Shown here: one piece after another, positions 1 to 6,304 of the stretch
How the letters are laid out: each line of letters starts with the position of its first letter
Numbering within the stretch: position 1 is the stretch's first letter
Translations under genes and position numbers: made by a program
NCBI GenBank assembly: GCA_002293265.1
Contig: DBCW01000144.1
Span: forward strand, 5,613 to 12,647
DNA: 7,035 nucleotides
Direction of reading: 5' to 3'
From: Eggerthellales bacterium UBA948
GTDB lineage: Bacteria > Actinomycetota > Coriobacteriia > Coriobacteriales > UBA8131
Notes under the pieces: model-generated
Told to the model about the DNA's origin: nothing
What the model saw: the letters and a program-made list of their open reading frames with translations, nothing else
Database searches by the model: none

Positions 1-1
1 G

Positions 2-364
2 GTGATTGGCGGGCTTTTAATGTTTGCCTCCATTGCCTCTATGGGAATCCCGGGGCTCTCAGGTTTTGTGGGCGAGTTTTTAACGCTTGTAGCCGCATGG
101 AGTGGAGCACTCCCCTCTTGGCTGGTGATAGTAGCGCTGATAGGCGTCTTACTTAGCGCGGCTTACATGTTGATGATGGTAAGAAGCGTTTTGTTTGGAC
201 TACCTCAGTCGGATCACGTAAAACTGCCGGACATAACAAAACGCGAAGTATTCTCTATCGTTTTGCTTGTAGTGCTCATCGTTGCTGTTGGTGTTTACTG
301 GGATTTGCTACTGCATTTTGTAGACCCAAGTGCCGGTCAGCTAATTGAATTAATGGAGGTATAA
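2..364 (+). CDS. nuoM: NADH-quinone oxidoreductase subunit M, C-terminal part (gene cut by window edge)
   Basis: This is the last 120 codons of the NuoM proton-pumping membrane subunit of respiratory complex I. The family is usually about 480-510 residues, so roughly three quarters of the gene lies before the window; the GTG at position 2 is an internal valine codon, not a start. The visible part opens in a conserved antiporter-type helix with the motif GIPGLSGFVGEF (about residues 16-27). Two further hydrophobic stretches follow at about residues 38-66 and 83-106, and the protein ends with a short polar tail. The identification rests on this helix and on the directly following nuoN, the usual order in nuo operons. 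The TAA stop at 362-364 abuts the nuoN start. Whether this complex has the NADH-binding module (NuoEFG) cannot be judged here. Confidence 0.93.
   Translation: MIGGLLMFASIASMGIPGLSGFVGEFLTLVAAWSGALPSWLVIVALIGVLLSAAYMLMMVRSVLFGLPQSDHVKLPDITKREVFSIVLLVVLIVAVGVYWDLLLHFVDPSAGQLIELMEV
355..360 (+). promoter_or_regulatory. Ribosome binding site of nuoN
   Basis: GGAGGT lies inside the last codons of nuoM, 4 nt before the GTG at 365. It supports the GTG as the true nuoN start and suggests translational coupling, since the nuoM stop codon fills the space between the two. Confidence 0.8.
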
Positions 365-1732
365 GTGCAGGGCTTTGAATATATAATCCCCCAGATATTG
401 GTATTACTGGGAGCACTTCAGGCAATATTTGCCGGTAATCTTCCGTACAACGAACGTACCGCGGCAAAGTGTGGTGTTTTGCTTTCTTTGGCTGCCGCTG
501 TGGTTATTGCGTTTTTGCCCACCGGGCAAAATGGCCCTTTTGGCAGCTTGCTGGTCTTTGATGATCTGGCAAAATTCTCACAAATCGCTATTGCAGTGCT
601 CACGGCAATCTGGTTGCTTTGGACTTCCGGCGAGAAAAATGAGCAAACCCGAGAAGCTATCGCTTTGGCATTGTTTTCGGCACTGGGAGCGATGTTTTTG
701 GCTCAGGCACGCGAACTTATCACTGTAATTATCTGCTTAGAGCTCTCCACACTTCCGGCTTATGTTCTTATCGGCTACAAGAAAAATAATGTATTGAGCT
801 TGGAAGGTGCTTTAAAGTACTTTTTGCTATCCATGCTCACCACGCTGGTTACTCTTTTTGGTTTCTCCTACCTTTATGGACTCACAGGTACCACGCATTA
901 CTCGGGTCTTTCGCTTGCAGGTGCAGGCACTGTTGGGCTATTTGCTATTACCCTGGCACTCGTCGGTTTATTTGCAAAACTATCGGCTACGCCTTTTCAC
1001 TTTTGGACGCCTGACGCTTATGAGGGCACCAGCTCTTGGCTGGTCTCCTTTGTCTCTACGGTGCCCAAGATTGGTGGCGCAATTGCTATTGCACGTTTGG
1101 TTAACGCTGTCGGTATTGGTGTTTCGGAGATCACATTGGTGGTTGGACTTGCAGCTGCCGCGTCAATGATACTTGGAAACCTTGGGGCATTGCTACAGAC
1201 AGACATGCGCCGCCTTATGGCCTATTCCGGAATAGCGCATGCGGGTTATCTGCTTGTAGGCATAACGGTGGTGTCTGATTTTGGAATGCTGGCGGCCGTT
1301 TTATACGCCATAATTTACGCGATTGCCACAATGGGTGTGATGTTCATATGTGCGGAGGAAGGTCCAAAGTTGTCTGATCTCAACGGCTTAGTACAGCGCC
1401 GCCCCGCCGCTGCTTGGGGAACAGTAGTTTTGTTGCTATCGCTAATAGGCATTCCCCCACTTGCCGGCTTTTTTGGTAAGTTCTATCTGTTTGCCACAGC
1501 CCTATCTGAGGGACAACTGCTTCTTGTAGTTATCGCAGTTGTTATGAGTGTTGTGTCAGCAGGTTATTATTTGCGCATCGTGTACGCGATGTTCTTTGCC
1601 AAGCGCGAAGAAGATGCTGAGATCGCAGTGAGCACACGTAGCCCACTAGGCGCGCTTGCCTTTGCCTTGTGCGTCTGTTTGGTTGTTGTTGGTGGTCTGG
1701 GATTCGGGTTGGTTCTGGGGCTGTTTAGATAA
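365..1732 (+). CDS. nuoN: NADH-quinone oxidoreductase subunit N
   Basis: NuoN is one of the three antiporter-like proton-pumping subunits in the membrane arm of complex I. The 455-residue product is within the usual family range and is hydrophobic throughout, consistent with the roughly 14 helices of the family. Conserved landmarks are LELSTLPAYVLIGYKK (about residues 125-140), containing the family glutamate E126; AKLSATPFHFWTPDAYEG (204-221), with lysine K205 in the broken helix and the family signature PFHFWTPD; VPKIGG with K235; and GIPPLAGFFGKFYLF (362-376) with K372. These charged residues correspond to the proton-path residues of the family. Translation starts at GTG 365, preceded by a strong Shine-Dalgarno sequence and abutting the nuoM stop. 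It is the last nuo gene here: the next gene, perR, is convergent with only 5 bp between stops. Confidence 0.97.
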   Translation: MQGFEYIIPQILVLLGALQAIFAGNLPYNERTAAKCGVLLSLAAAVVIAFLPTGQNGPFGSLLVFDDLAKFSQIAIAVLTAIWLLWTSGEKNEQTREAIALALFSALGAMFLAQARELITVIICLELSTLPAYVLIGYKKNNVLSLEGALKYFLLSMLTTLVTLFGFSYLYGLTGTTHYSGLSLAGAGTVGLFAITLALVGLFAKLSATPFHFWTPDAYEGTSSWLVSFVSTVPKIGGAIAIARLVNAVGIGVSEITLVVGLAAAASMILGNLGALLQTDMRRLMAYSGIAHAGYLLVGITVVSDFGMLAAVLYAIIYAIATMGVMFICAEEGPKLSDLNGLVQRRPAAAWGTVVLLLSLIGIPPLAGFFGKFYLFATALSEGQLLLVVIAVVMSVVSAGYYLRIVYAMFFAKREEDAEIAVSTRSPLGALAFALCVCLVVVGGLGFGLVLGLFR

Positions 1733-1737
1733 ATGCT

Positions 1738-2115
1738 TTATTTACACTTATCACATATCCCGCTGAATGTGAGCTGATAATTCTTGATCTCGATACCCTT
1801 GGTGCCTGTAGCTCTAGCCAAGATATCGGAGTAGTTCCCATCCACATCAAAAACACCGCCACAGCTTTCACATACGAAGTGACTGTGCTCATGGCATCTG
1901 TGGTCGTAGTGTGTGGAGCCGTTAAATGTTCCCACACTTAGCAGCTCGCCTGCATCAACCATCTGACGCAGATTACGGTAGACCGTGGCCTTACTTATCG
2001 TTGGATAAGTAAGAACCACGTGCTCGTAAACTTGCTCGGCTGTAGCATGCATGTCTAGTGTGCCTACCGCATCGAGGATCAGCTGCTTTTGTAATGTGTT
2101 CCTCTTGTTGCTCAT
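1738..2115 (-). CDS. perR: Fur-family peroxide-responsive repressor, PerR-like
   Basis: This is a 125-residue Fur-superfamily metal-dependent repressor: a winged helix (SKATVYRNLR at about 41-50 is the recognition region) followed by a metal-binding dimerization domain. Structural zinc cysteines form two CxxC pairs, C82/C85 and C121/C124. By alignment with Bacillus subtilis PerR, the regulatory site would be H23, D71, H77, H79 and D90. Aspartate at the D90 position is typical of peroxide-sensing PerR, whereas Fur usually has glutamate. The N-terminus is shorter than in B. subtilis PerR, lacking most of the first helix. The ATG at 2115 is chosen because it follows the rubrerythrin stop by 4 nt and begins at the domain; a longer frame from 2208 would overlap rubrerythrin by 89 bp with unrelated sequence. 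No clear Shine-Dalgarno precedes it, so expression probably depends on coupling to rubrerythrin. It likely represses its own operon. Confidence 0.88.
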   Translation of the reverse strand: MSNKRNTLQKQLILDAVGTLDMHATAEQVYEHVVLTYPTISKATVYRNLRQMVDAGELLSVGTFNGSTHYDHRCHEHSHFVCESCGGVFDVDGNYSDILARATGTKGIEIKNYQLTFSGICDKCK

Positions 2116-2119
2116 GTTC

Positions 2120-2662
2120 TTAGAAGTAGCGATCCAAAAGACCTTGGAAGCCTTTGCCGTGACGTGCTTCGTCTTTGCACATTTCGTGTACGGTGTCATG
2201 AATTGCATCGAGGTTTTGCTCTTTTGCCATTACAGCCAGATCCTTTTTACCCTGTGTGGCACCATGCTCTGCCAATACGCGCATTTCAAGGTTCTTCTTT
2301 GTTGACTCATCCAAAACTTCACCCAGCAACTCAGCGAACTTGGCTGCATGCTCTGCCTCTTCAAATGCATAACGCTTATAAGCCTCGGCAACCTCCGGGT
2401 AGCCTTCTCTTTCAGCTTGACGGCTCATTGCCAGATACATACCTACTTCTGTGCACTCGCCCATGAAGTTTTGACGAAGACCTTCAACGATCACCGGGTC
2501 TACGCCTTTAGCAACACCAAGTCTATGCTCGTCAGCATAAACAAGCTCAGTTGTGGACTGCTCGTTAAACTTTTCTGCAGGTGCACTGCACTGTGGACAG
2601 GCCTCGGGAGCTGAGTCGCCCTCATGAACATAACCGCAAATTGTACAAATATATTTTTTCAT
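2120..2662 (-). CDS. Reverse-type rubrerythrin (N-terminal rubredoxin domain plus diiron domain)
   Basis: Rubrerythrins are cytoplasmic non-heme diiron peroxidases that reduce hydrogen peroxide, and in some clostridial forms oxygen, using electrons delivered through a rubredoxin-type iron centre. The 180-residue product begins with a rubredoxin domain, C6xxC9GY and C22PxC25. A four-helix ferritin-like domain follows, with candidate diiron ligands E69, E102xxH105, a glutamate around 126-132, and E165xxH168. Rubredoxin at the N-terminus is the order of 'reverse' rubrerythrins, as in the PerR-controlled Clostridium proteins; classical rubrerythrin has it at the C-terminus. The ATG start at 2662 has AAGGAG 5 nt upstream (2668-2673). 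It is the first gene of an operon with the PerR-like repressor, and its promoter carries Fur-family operator sequence, so induction by peroxide or metal limitation is expected. Electron donors are not visible here. Confidence 0.95.
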   Translation of the reverse strand: MKKYICTICGYVHEGDSAPEACPQCSAPAEKFNEQSTTELVYADEHRLGVAKGVDPVIVEGLRQNFMGECTEVGMYLAMSRQAEREGYPEVAEAYKRYAFEEAEHAAKFAELLGEVLDESTKKNLEMRVLAEHGATQGKKDLAVMAKEQNLDAIHDTVHEMCKDEARHGKGFQGLLDRYF

Positions 2663-2675
2663 TGCATCTCCTTAT

Positions 2676-2690
2676 TGATATTGATTATCA
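2676..2690 (-). promoter_or_regulatory. Fur-family 7-1-7 operator, main box
   Basis: On the minus strand this reads TGATAATCAATATCA, one mismatch from the perfect inverted repeat TGATAAT-N-ATTATCA recognised by Fur-family repressors. It lies just downstream of the predicted transcription start and upstream of the rubrerythrin Shine-Dalgarno, where a bound repressor would block transcription. The second base of each half-site is G/C, as in Fur boxes; B. subtilis PerR boxes have T/A there. The PerR-like product of this operon is the most likely ligand. Confidence 0.75.
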
Positions 2691-2692
2691 GA

Positions 2693-2707
2693 TAGGAATC
2701 AGTATCA
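2693..2707 (-). promoter_or_regulatory. Possible second, weaker Fur-family box over the -10 element
   Basis: The minus strand reads TGATACTGATTCCTA. The first half-site matches TGATAAT at 6 of 7 positions, while the second half is poor (4 of 7). It covers the -10 hexamer and is separated from the main box by 2 bp, so the two could bind adjacent repressor dimers. The box is weak on its own. Confidence 0.4.
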
Positions 2708-2729
2708 TCATTTCTATCAAAATTGTCAA
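2701..2729 (-). promoter_or_regulatory. Sigma-70-type promoter of the rubrerythrin-perR operon
   Basis: On the minus strand a perfect -35 element TTGACA (2724-2729) is followed by a 17-bp spacer and a -10 element GATACT (2701-2706, 4 of 6 matches to TATAAT). Transcription would start near 2694, giving a leader of about 32 nt. The -10 and start region overlap the Fur-family boxes, the geometry of a repressed promoter. Confidence 0.75.
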
Positions 2730-2743
2730 CAGTTTTTACGATT

Positions 2744-2766
2744 AAAAAAGTTAATGGATGCATTAA
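2744..2766 (-). terminator. Weak candidate terminator after TorD-like gene 2
   Basis: On the minus strand, TTAATG-CATC-CATTAA can form a 6-bp stem with a 4-nt loop, followed by C and six T residues (2744-2749). It lies 28 bp past the stop of the last gene of the five-gene block and just before the rubrerythrin promoter, which is where a terminator is expected. The stem is AT-rich and short, so termination may be incomplete. Confidence 0.4.
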
Positions 2767-2793
2767 TGCCATGATCGATGTTTTAGTCACTAT

Positions 2794-3525
2794 CTACATA
2801 ACAAAACTGGCGTTCCACTCCAACTCTTCTTTCTCTCTTTCGCTTGGACCTAATTCGTAAAACTCGGCAGCAACGACGGCACCCAGCATTAAGCCACAAA
2901 GTCGCATAAGAGCGTTGTTTGATAAGCACTCAATTTGAGAAGACACACCCAAAGCTAACTCGGCAAAATGTTGTCTCATAAAGACATCTCCCAGTTTTCG
3001 CCACTCGTATGCGCTGCCCGCATCTCCACCGTTCCACGCCATGACTTCGGCGTTTGCAACGTATGACATATAGTCAAGCTCGCTCACCAGGTGATCATAC
3101 GGATCTTTAGTGCCGGCTTTATTTCTAAGTCCTATATCGCGATATATTTGCGACACAGCATATGCCTCACCCTTAGCTCTTGATAGTTGCGTGCGAGTTT
3201 TCACCCAGCTAGAACCTTTAAGGCTGATCTGCGTAGGAGGAGTGATAAATAGCCGAGTGTACTCTGCGCGAAAAAAGCTATTGCCTCGCCTATCGTTTTG
3301 CAGCATGTCTTTTTTTAACTTAGTAAATGTACCTTGAAAGCTACTGTTCGATGCCAGAATTAACTTTTTGCATTCATCTATTAACTGTTCCGGAGATAAA
3401 CTTTCAATTTGCTCTTTACTGGGATACGCAAAAAAGAAAGCCAATATAGAAAAGAGGGAGGCTAACGAGGACACCTTGAGCGATATAGGATGCACTTGCT
3501 CACGCATGTTCATCTGTTCACCCAT
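2794..3525 (-). CDS. TorD/DmsD-family molybdoenzyme maturation chaperone (chaperone 2)
   Basis: TorD-family proteins are all-helical cytoplasmic chaperones that bind the apo catalytic subunit of DMSO-reductase-type molybdoenzymes, often its twin-arginine signal, and assist cofactor insertion before export. The product is 243 residues, slightly longer than the usual 180-230. Family motifs visible are AEYTRLF (about 87-93) followed by a proline-containing loop, a YRDIGL stretch near 128-133, DPYDHLVSELDYMSYV (about 141-156), and a late helix, FMRQHFAEL (182-190). ATG 3525 is preferred because TAGGAA lies 5 nt upstream; a GTG at 3540 overlapping the upstream stop (GTGA) would add five residues but has no Shine-Dalgarno. 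It is the last gene of the block. Its sequence is clearly different from the other TorD-like protein in the window, so the two probably serve different clients or steps. The client is unknown. Confidence 0.82.
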   Translation of the reverse strand: MGEQMNMREQVHPISLKVSSLASLFSILAFFFAYPSKEQIESLSPEQLIDECKKLILASNSSFQGTFTKLKKDMLQNDRRGNSFFRAEYTRLFITPPTQISLKGSSWVKTRTQLSRAKGEAYAVSQIYRDIGLRNKAGTKDPYDHLVSELDYMSYVANAEVMAWNGGDAGSAYEWRKLGDVFMRQHFAELALGVSSQIECLSNNALMRLCGLMLGAVVAAEFYELGPSEREKEELEWNASFVM

Positions 3526-3530
3526 AAAAT

Positions 3531-3536
3531 TTCCTA
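3531..3536 (-). promoter_or_regulatory. Ribosome binding site selecting the chaperone 2 start
   Basis: The minus strand reads TAGGAA, 5 nt before ATG 3525. It sits directly after the stop codon of the upstream MarR-like gene and favours this ATG over the GTG at 3540. Confidence 0.6.
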
Positions 3537-4364
3537 TCACTTGACCATATAGACTAAATGCTCACATAATTCTTCGTATAGAGACACTTCATGCTCACTG
3601 TATTTGTCGAGATAATCAGATACATAAAAGGCTACCTCACGCGTAAGCTCCTTAATTCTTTGCTGTCCTTTTTGAGTAATCTCCACGCAATGGCTAACGT
3701 CGATCAAAGTCTTTTTCTCTAAATCCTCCAGAAGAAATTCTATCACGAGATTTGAATTGCCATGTAATCGTTGTACATATTCCAACGAAAGAAGATTTTC
3801 CGAGTTTTCATATGCACACAATATGGCGATCTGTGACGAGGTCATACCATAATATGCTGCCACGTTGGTAAGCGCCTGATGATATTTTTGTAAAAAGACC
3901 AAGAATTCACTGGAAAGTATTGTCGTGATACGTGTATTTGGATAGATACTCGGTAATGCGTGCGCTTTTGATACCAGATACTCAAACTCCGCTTCAGACC
4001 AGTTTGGGTTTCTGGATATCAGAGTCTTAGATATTGTGTTGTCGATAAGGTTAAGCCTTGCGCGACCTTTTGCTGTAATCGAAAGCGCAAACCCTCTACG
4101 ATCATTACTATTGCGAACTCTAACGGCAAGCTCCTTTTCTTCAAGAAATAGTGCGCAATAATTACTGTCATTATCAGTATCACACTTTGTTTTAGCGCCG
4201 TTAAGTGGAAAGCCGCTGGCAAGTTCTCCCATTGCCACTAAAATCACATACTCTTTAAGACTTATATCGCCAATCATTAGACAGGCTTCTTCAATCGCAA
4301 AATAGAATTTTTGGATAGCGACGACTAATTTTCGATCCGAAAATATTGTTGCAGAGTCAACCAT
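3537..4364 (-). CDS. Putative tandem MarR-type winged-helix regulator
   Basis: The 275-residue product appears to contain two MarR-like halves. The first (about 12-120) has helices leading to FLEEKELAVRVRNSNDRRG (73-91) and then SITAKGR, which matches the MarR recognition helix, wing with DRR, and following 'LTxKG' signature. The second (about 153-270) has a helix like the MarR dimer arm, YYGMTSSQIAILCAYENSE (171-189), then LLEDLEKKTLIDVSHCVEIT (211-230) and QKG, with the wing DxR replaced by VSH. MarR proteins are normally about 140-150 residues and work as homodimers, so this may be a single-chain pseudodimer. No ligand is evident; six cysteines (29, 61, 70, 183, 226, 267) could allow redox sensing, but that is speculation. 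ATG 4364 overlaps the upstream stop as TGATG; an in-frame ATG at 4394 would add ten residues inside the upstream gene. Sampled GC is about 33-38%, lower than the nuo genes. It could instead have lost DNA binding. Confidence 0.62.
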   Translation of the reverse strand: MVDSATIFSDRKLVVAIQKFYFAIEEACLMIGDISLKEYVILVAMGELASGFPLNGAKTKCDTDNDSNYCALFLEEKELAVRVRNSNDRRGFALSITAKGRARLNLIDNTISKTLISRNPNWSEAEFEYLVSKAHALPSIYPNTRITTILSSEFLVFLQKYHQALTNVAAYYGMTSSQIAILCAYENSENLLSLEYVQRLHGNSNLVIEFLLEDLEKKTLIDVSHCVEITQKGQQRIKELTREVAFYVSDYLDKYSEHEVSLYEELCEHLVYMVK

Positions 4365-5572
4365 CACATCTCTTCTTCCTGCGGTGATTGCCACAAAAAT
4401 TCAGCCATCTGTTTTTTTACACGCTCTTTGAACTCTTGTGGATCCGGCTCCGACGTACACAAAAAGCATAGTGAGGAACCTTGGCTTTCTAAAACCGGTA
4501 ACTTGCAGCGGGGACAGGCTTTTGCTTTCTGCGATAAGCGCAATATGTCTGTATATGGATCATCTGCGTATTGATAATCTCTAGTAAGCGCGCCGGAGGC
4601 ACACGACAAAATACACAATCCACAATCCACGCATGTTCCCGGAACAAAAGAATAGCTGAATTTTTCGTCATGCAGCATATGTCGTATCGATCCGGTTGGG
4701 CATAGCTGCATGCATATGCCGCAAGCCTTGCACTGCTCAGCATTTACAATCAATGTTGGCCAAAGACAGATGCTTGCAAATGATCTTGGTTTGTTTCGCC
4801 AGTGATCTTTTAGCCTAAGACGCCATGATGGCACACGCCTTTTCTTGGCTCTCAATGGTAACATACCTTTATTTCTTGACCGCCTACGCTTTCGTCCGTG
4901 GAAAAGAGACCTTACGCTGGTGTGCATAAAGTTAATGTTATTTGCAGTAATTTTTGAGTCCTTGGTACAAGGCGAGAGCTGTTCAGTTTTCAGATTGTTT
5001 GCTTTATCATGCAAAATATTCAAAACGATGGATTCGCACAAGTTTTCCGATCTGCCCCAGTCGGCTAAAAGCATGGATGCTTGCATTACATTAGCCTTTA
5101 AAGTGCTTTCCAGTTTTGGATACAGCAAACACGTAGCACAGTGATCGGTAAATAGTTCGCAGCTGCGCGTAAGAGATATTTCAAACAGTGCACCGGATGT
5201 AAGCGCTGCCAGACAAGTTGATAACTCGTAAGTTTTAAACTCATCATGCACATAAACGTATGGTTTATCCGGTGTAGACAGGAAGCAACGTAATTGTATG
5301 TCACCCTCATCTTGCAGTTTCTGAAGCAGTTGCCGCTCGGAAAACTTCTCAGATTCAAACGCTTCTAACGGGCACGCCGACAGACACTGACCGCACTTAA
5401 TGCAAGCTTCAGAATTATAAGATGGCGGCTTGCTTCCTGGAGTTACTCGGATTGCGGCTTCCGGGCAAGAATCGGCGCACAAACTGCAACTTGTCCAGGT
5501 GCTTCTGGCATAAAGACAGCGCTCAGAAATAAAGTTAATCTCAACAATGTTGGATTTATCTCCGATGCTCAT
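4364..5572 (-). CDS. Polyferredoxin with four 4Fe-4S motifs and a C-terminal zinc-ribbon-like motif
   Basis: This is a 402-residue soluble protein with no signal peptide or membrane helix. The N-terminal ferredoxin module has C29xxC32xxxC36P with the remaining cysteine displaced to C19 (Cx9C), and a regular set C57/C60/C63/C67. A central region (about 90-180) carries C96, C120, C138, C145 and C148; it loosely recalls cysteine-containing segments of hydrogenase/heterodisulfide-reductase-associated iron-sulfur proteins, but I do not recognise it firmly. A very basic linker (225-261, about 19 K/R/H and one acidic residue) leads to a second ferredoxin module, C281/C284/C287/C291 and C314/C317/C320/C324. 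The protein ends with C353xxC356 and C369xxC372, a probable zinc ribbon or rubredoxin-like knuckle. ATG 5572 has GGGGAG 5 nt upstream. Placement between two TorD-like genes suggests electron transfer during molybdoenzyme assembly or to a partner oxidoreductase; exact role unknown. Confidence 0.8.
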   Translation of the reverse strand: MSIGDKSNIVEINFISERCLYARSTWTSCSLCADSCPEAAIRVTPGSKPPSYNSEACIKCGQCLSACPLEAFESEKFSERQLLQKLQDEGDIQLRCFLSTPDKPYVYVHDEFKTYELSTCLAALTSGALFEISLTRSCELFTDHCATCLLYPKLESTLKANVMQASMLLADWGRSENLCESIVLNILHDKANNLKTEQLSPCTKDSKITANNINFMHTSVRSLFHGRKRRRSRNKGMLPLRAKKRRVPSWRLRLKDHWRNKPRSFASICLWPTLIVNAEQCKACGICMQLCPTGSIRHMLHDEKFSYSFVPGTCVDCGLCILSCASGALTRDYQYADDPYTDILRLSQKAKACPRCKLPVLESQGSSLCFLCTSEPDPQEFKERVKKQMAEFLWQSPQEEEM

Positions 5573-5656
5573 TTCTTCTCCCCAAACATGTTGGAGTGAA
5601 GGCAGTTACCTTGGTCGTCTGCTCCCACATGCAACCCACATACCTTAAGCCGGTAA
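5573..5656 (-). other. 84-bp intergenic gap between chaperone 1 and polyferredoxin genes
   Basis: The gap holds the polyferredoxin Shine-Dalgarno (5578-5583), an imperfect short palindrome at 5582-5594 and a short direct repeat of ATGTGGG on the minus strand. No convincing promoter or terminator is visible, so readthrough from chaperone 1 is the simplest reading. Confidence 0.5.
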
Positions 5657-6280
5657 TTACAATGCTTCAACAAACTCATTCATCAATTTGCATAACGCTT
5701 GGTAATATACCACGCGAGAAGTGTTTTGGACATCTGAACAAAAGCCGGGTATCCACAACTTCATGTGATTATCGATAAAGTCGCTTAATAACTGACCTGG
5801 GTCTTTATCTAGCTCAATAAGATACTGTGGATTCTCTGCCAGTATTGATGCAAAGTCGCACTCCAGCTCGATGTAATCTATGCAGTCGTTGTACTTTTCC
5901 GTCTTAACAACACCGCATTTGCGCATGAACTGAGCAACTTCTAAGGAATAAGAGTTGATAATCAATACAGCTTGTCTGCCCTCGAAGCGCATTCTCCACA
6001 TACCTTCAGAGTTAGCAATCAGTGGCTTATCGCCCAAAAATATACGTGTAGTCTCACGACGCAGCTCATGCAATACATCGTCGCTATCCCTATCCTTATA
6101 TACGGAGATAGCGTTGATAAACTCAGTTATTGCTTTGTCGTCCAATTCCAGATCGTCCCAGACCGTTTTCATATCTCGCTGAAGAGATCCGGAAGTGACT
6201 GCCTGTGCTAAAGGTAAGGTTGGTGGCTCAAATGCAACAGAAAATAGCTTGAACACTATTCCTAAAGATGTCTGAAGCAT
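5657..6280 (-). CDS. TorD/DmsD-family molybdoenzyme maturation chaperone (chaperone 1)
   Basis: This 207-residue protein has the typical length and helical make-up of TorD-family chaperones, which bind the immature catalytic subunit of molybdopterin oxidoreductases in the cytoplasm. Recognisable features are the early LEPP-like segment FEPPTLPLAQ (about 17-26), LRRETTRIFLGDKP (73-86) with the family 'TRLF-GP' theme, a DYIELECDFASIL helix (135-147), and the late conserved stretch NHMKLWIPGF (171-180) followed by a long helix. ATG 6280 is preceded by AGGAAG (6288-6293) with 7-nt spacing. It lies downstream of the DmsB-like Fe-S subunit gene, the common context for a dedicated chaperone of that enzyme; a perfect hairpin separates the two. 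It shares little obvious sequence with the second TorD-like protein. The client catalytic subunit is not in the window. Confidence 0.85.
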   Translation of the reverse strand: MLQTSLGIVFKLFSVAFEPPTLPLAQAVTSGSLQRDMKTVWDDLELDDKAITEFINAISVYKDRDSDDVLHELRRETTRIFLGDKPLIANSEGMWRMRFEGRQAVLIINSYSLEVAQFMRKCGVVKTEKYNDCIDYIELECDFASILAENPQYLIELDKDPGQLLSDFIDNHMKLWIPGFCSDVQNTSRVVYYQALCKLMNEFVEAL

Positions 6281-6304
6281 GTTTGTTCTTCCTATTCTAA
6301 TGCC

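Noticed and set aside
276..1206. Several open frames overlapping nuoM and nuoN in other frames
   Set aside because: They show no family motifs and no ribosome sites, and are explained by the composition of the strongly conserved nuo genes.
1731..1755. ATAAA-TGC-TTTAT stem at the nuoN/perR junction as a bidirectional terminator
   Set aside because: The stem is only 5 bp, all A-T, with a 3-nt loop and no proper T-tract in either direction.
2116..2208. Longer perR frame beginning at ATG 2208
   Set aside because: The extra 31 residues overlap rubrerythrin by 89 bp and do not resemble a Fur-family N-terminus; the ATG at 2115 fits the domain and sits 4 nt after the rubrerythrin stop.
4160..4190. 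TGATACTGATAATGA-like half-sites resembling the Fur-family boxes at the rubrerythrin promoter
   Set aside because: They lie inside the MarR-like coding sequence, only single half-sites match, and no promoter is nearby.
4489..5358. Alternative-frame open frames within the polyferredoxin gene, on both strands
   Set aside because: They lack domain motifs and ribosome sites and overlap a frame with sixteen or more ordered cysteines.
5582..5594. CCAAACATGTTGG palindrome as an operator
   Set aside because: It is imperfect, occurs once, and overlaps the polyferredoxin Shine-Dalgarno region without a recognisable promoter.
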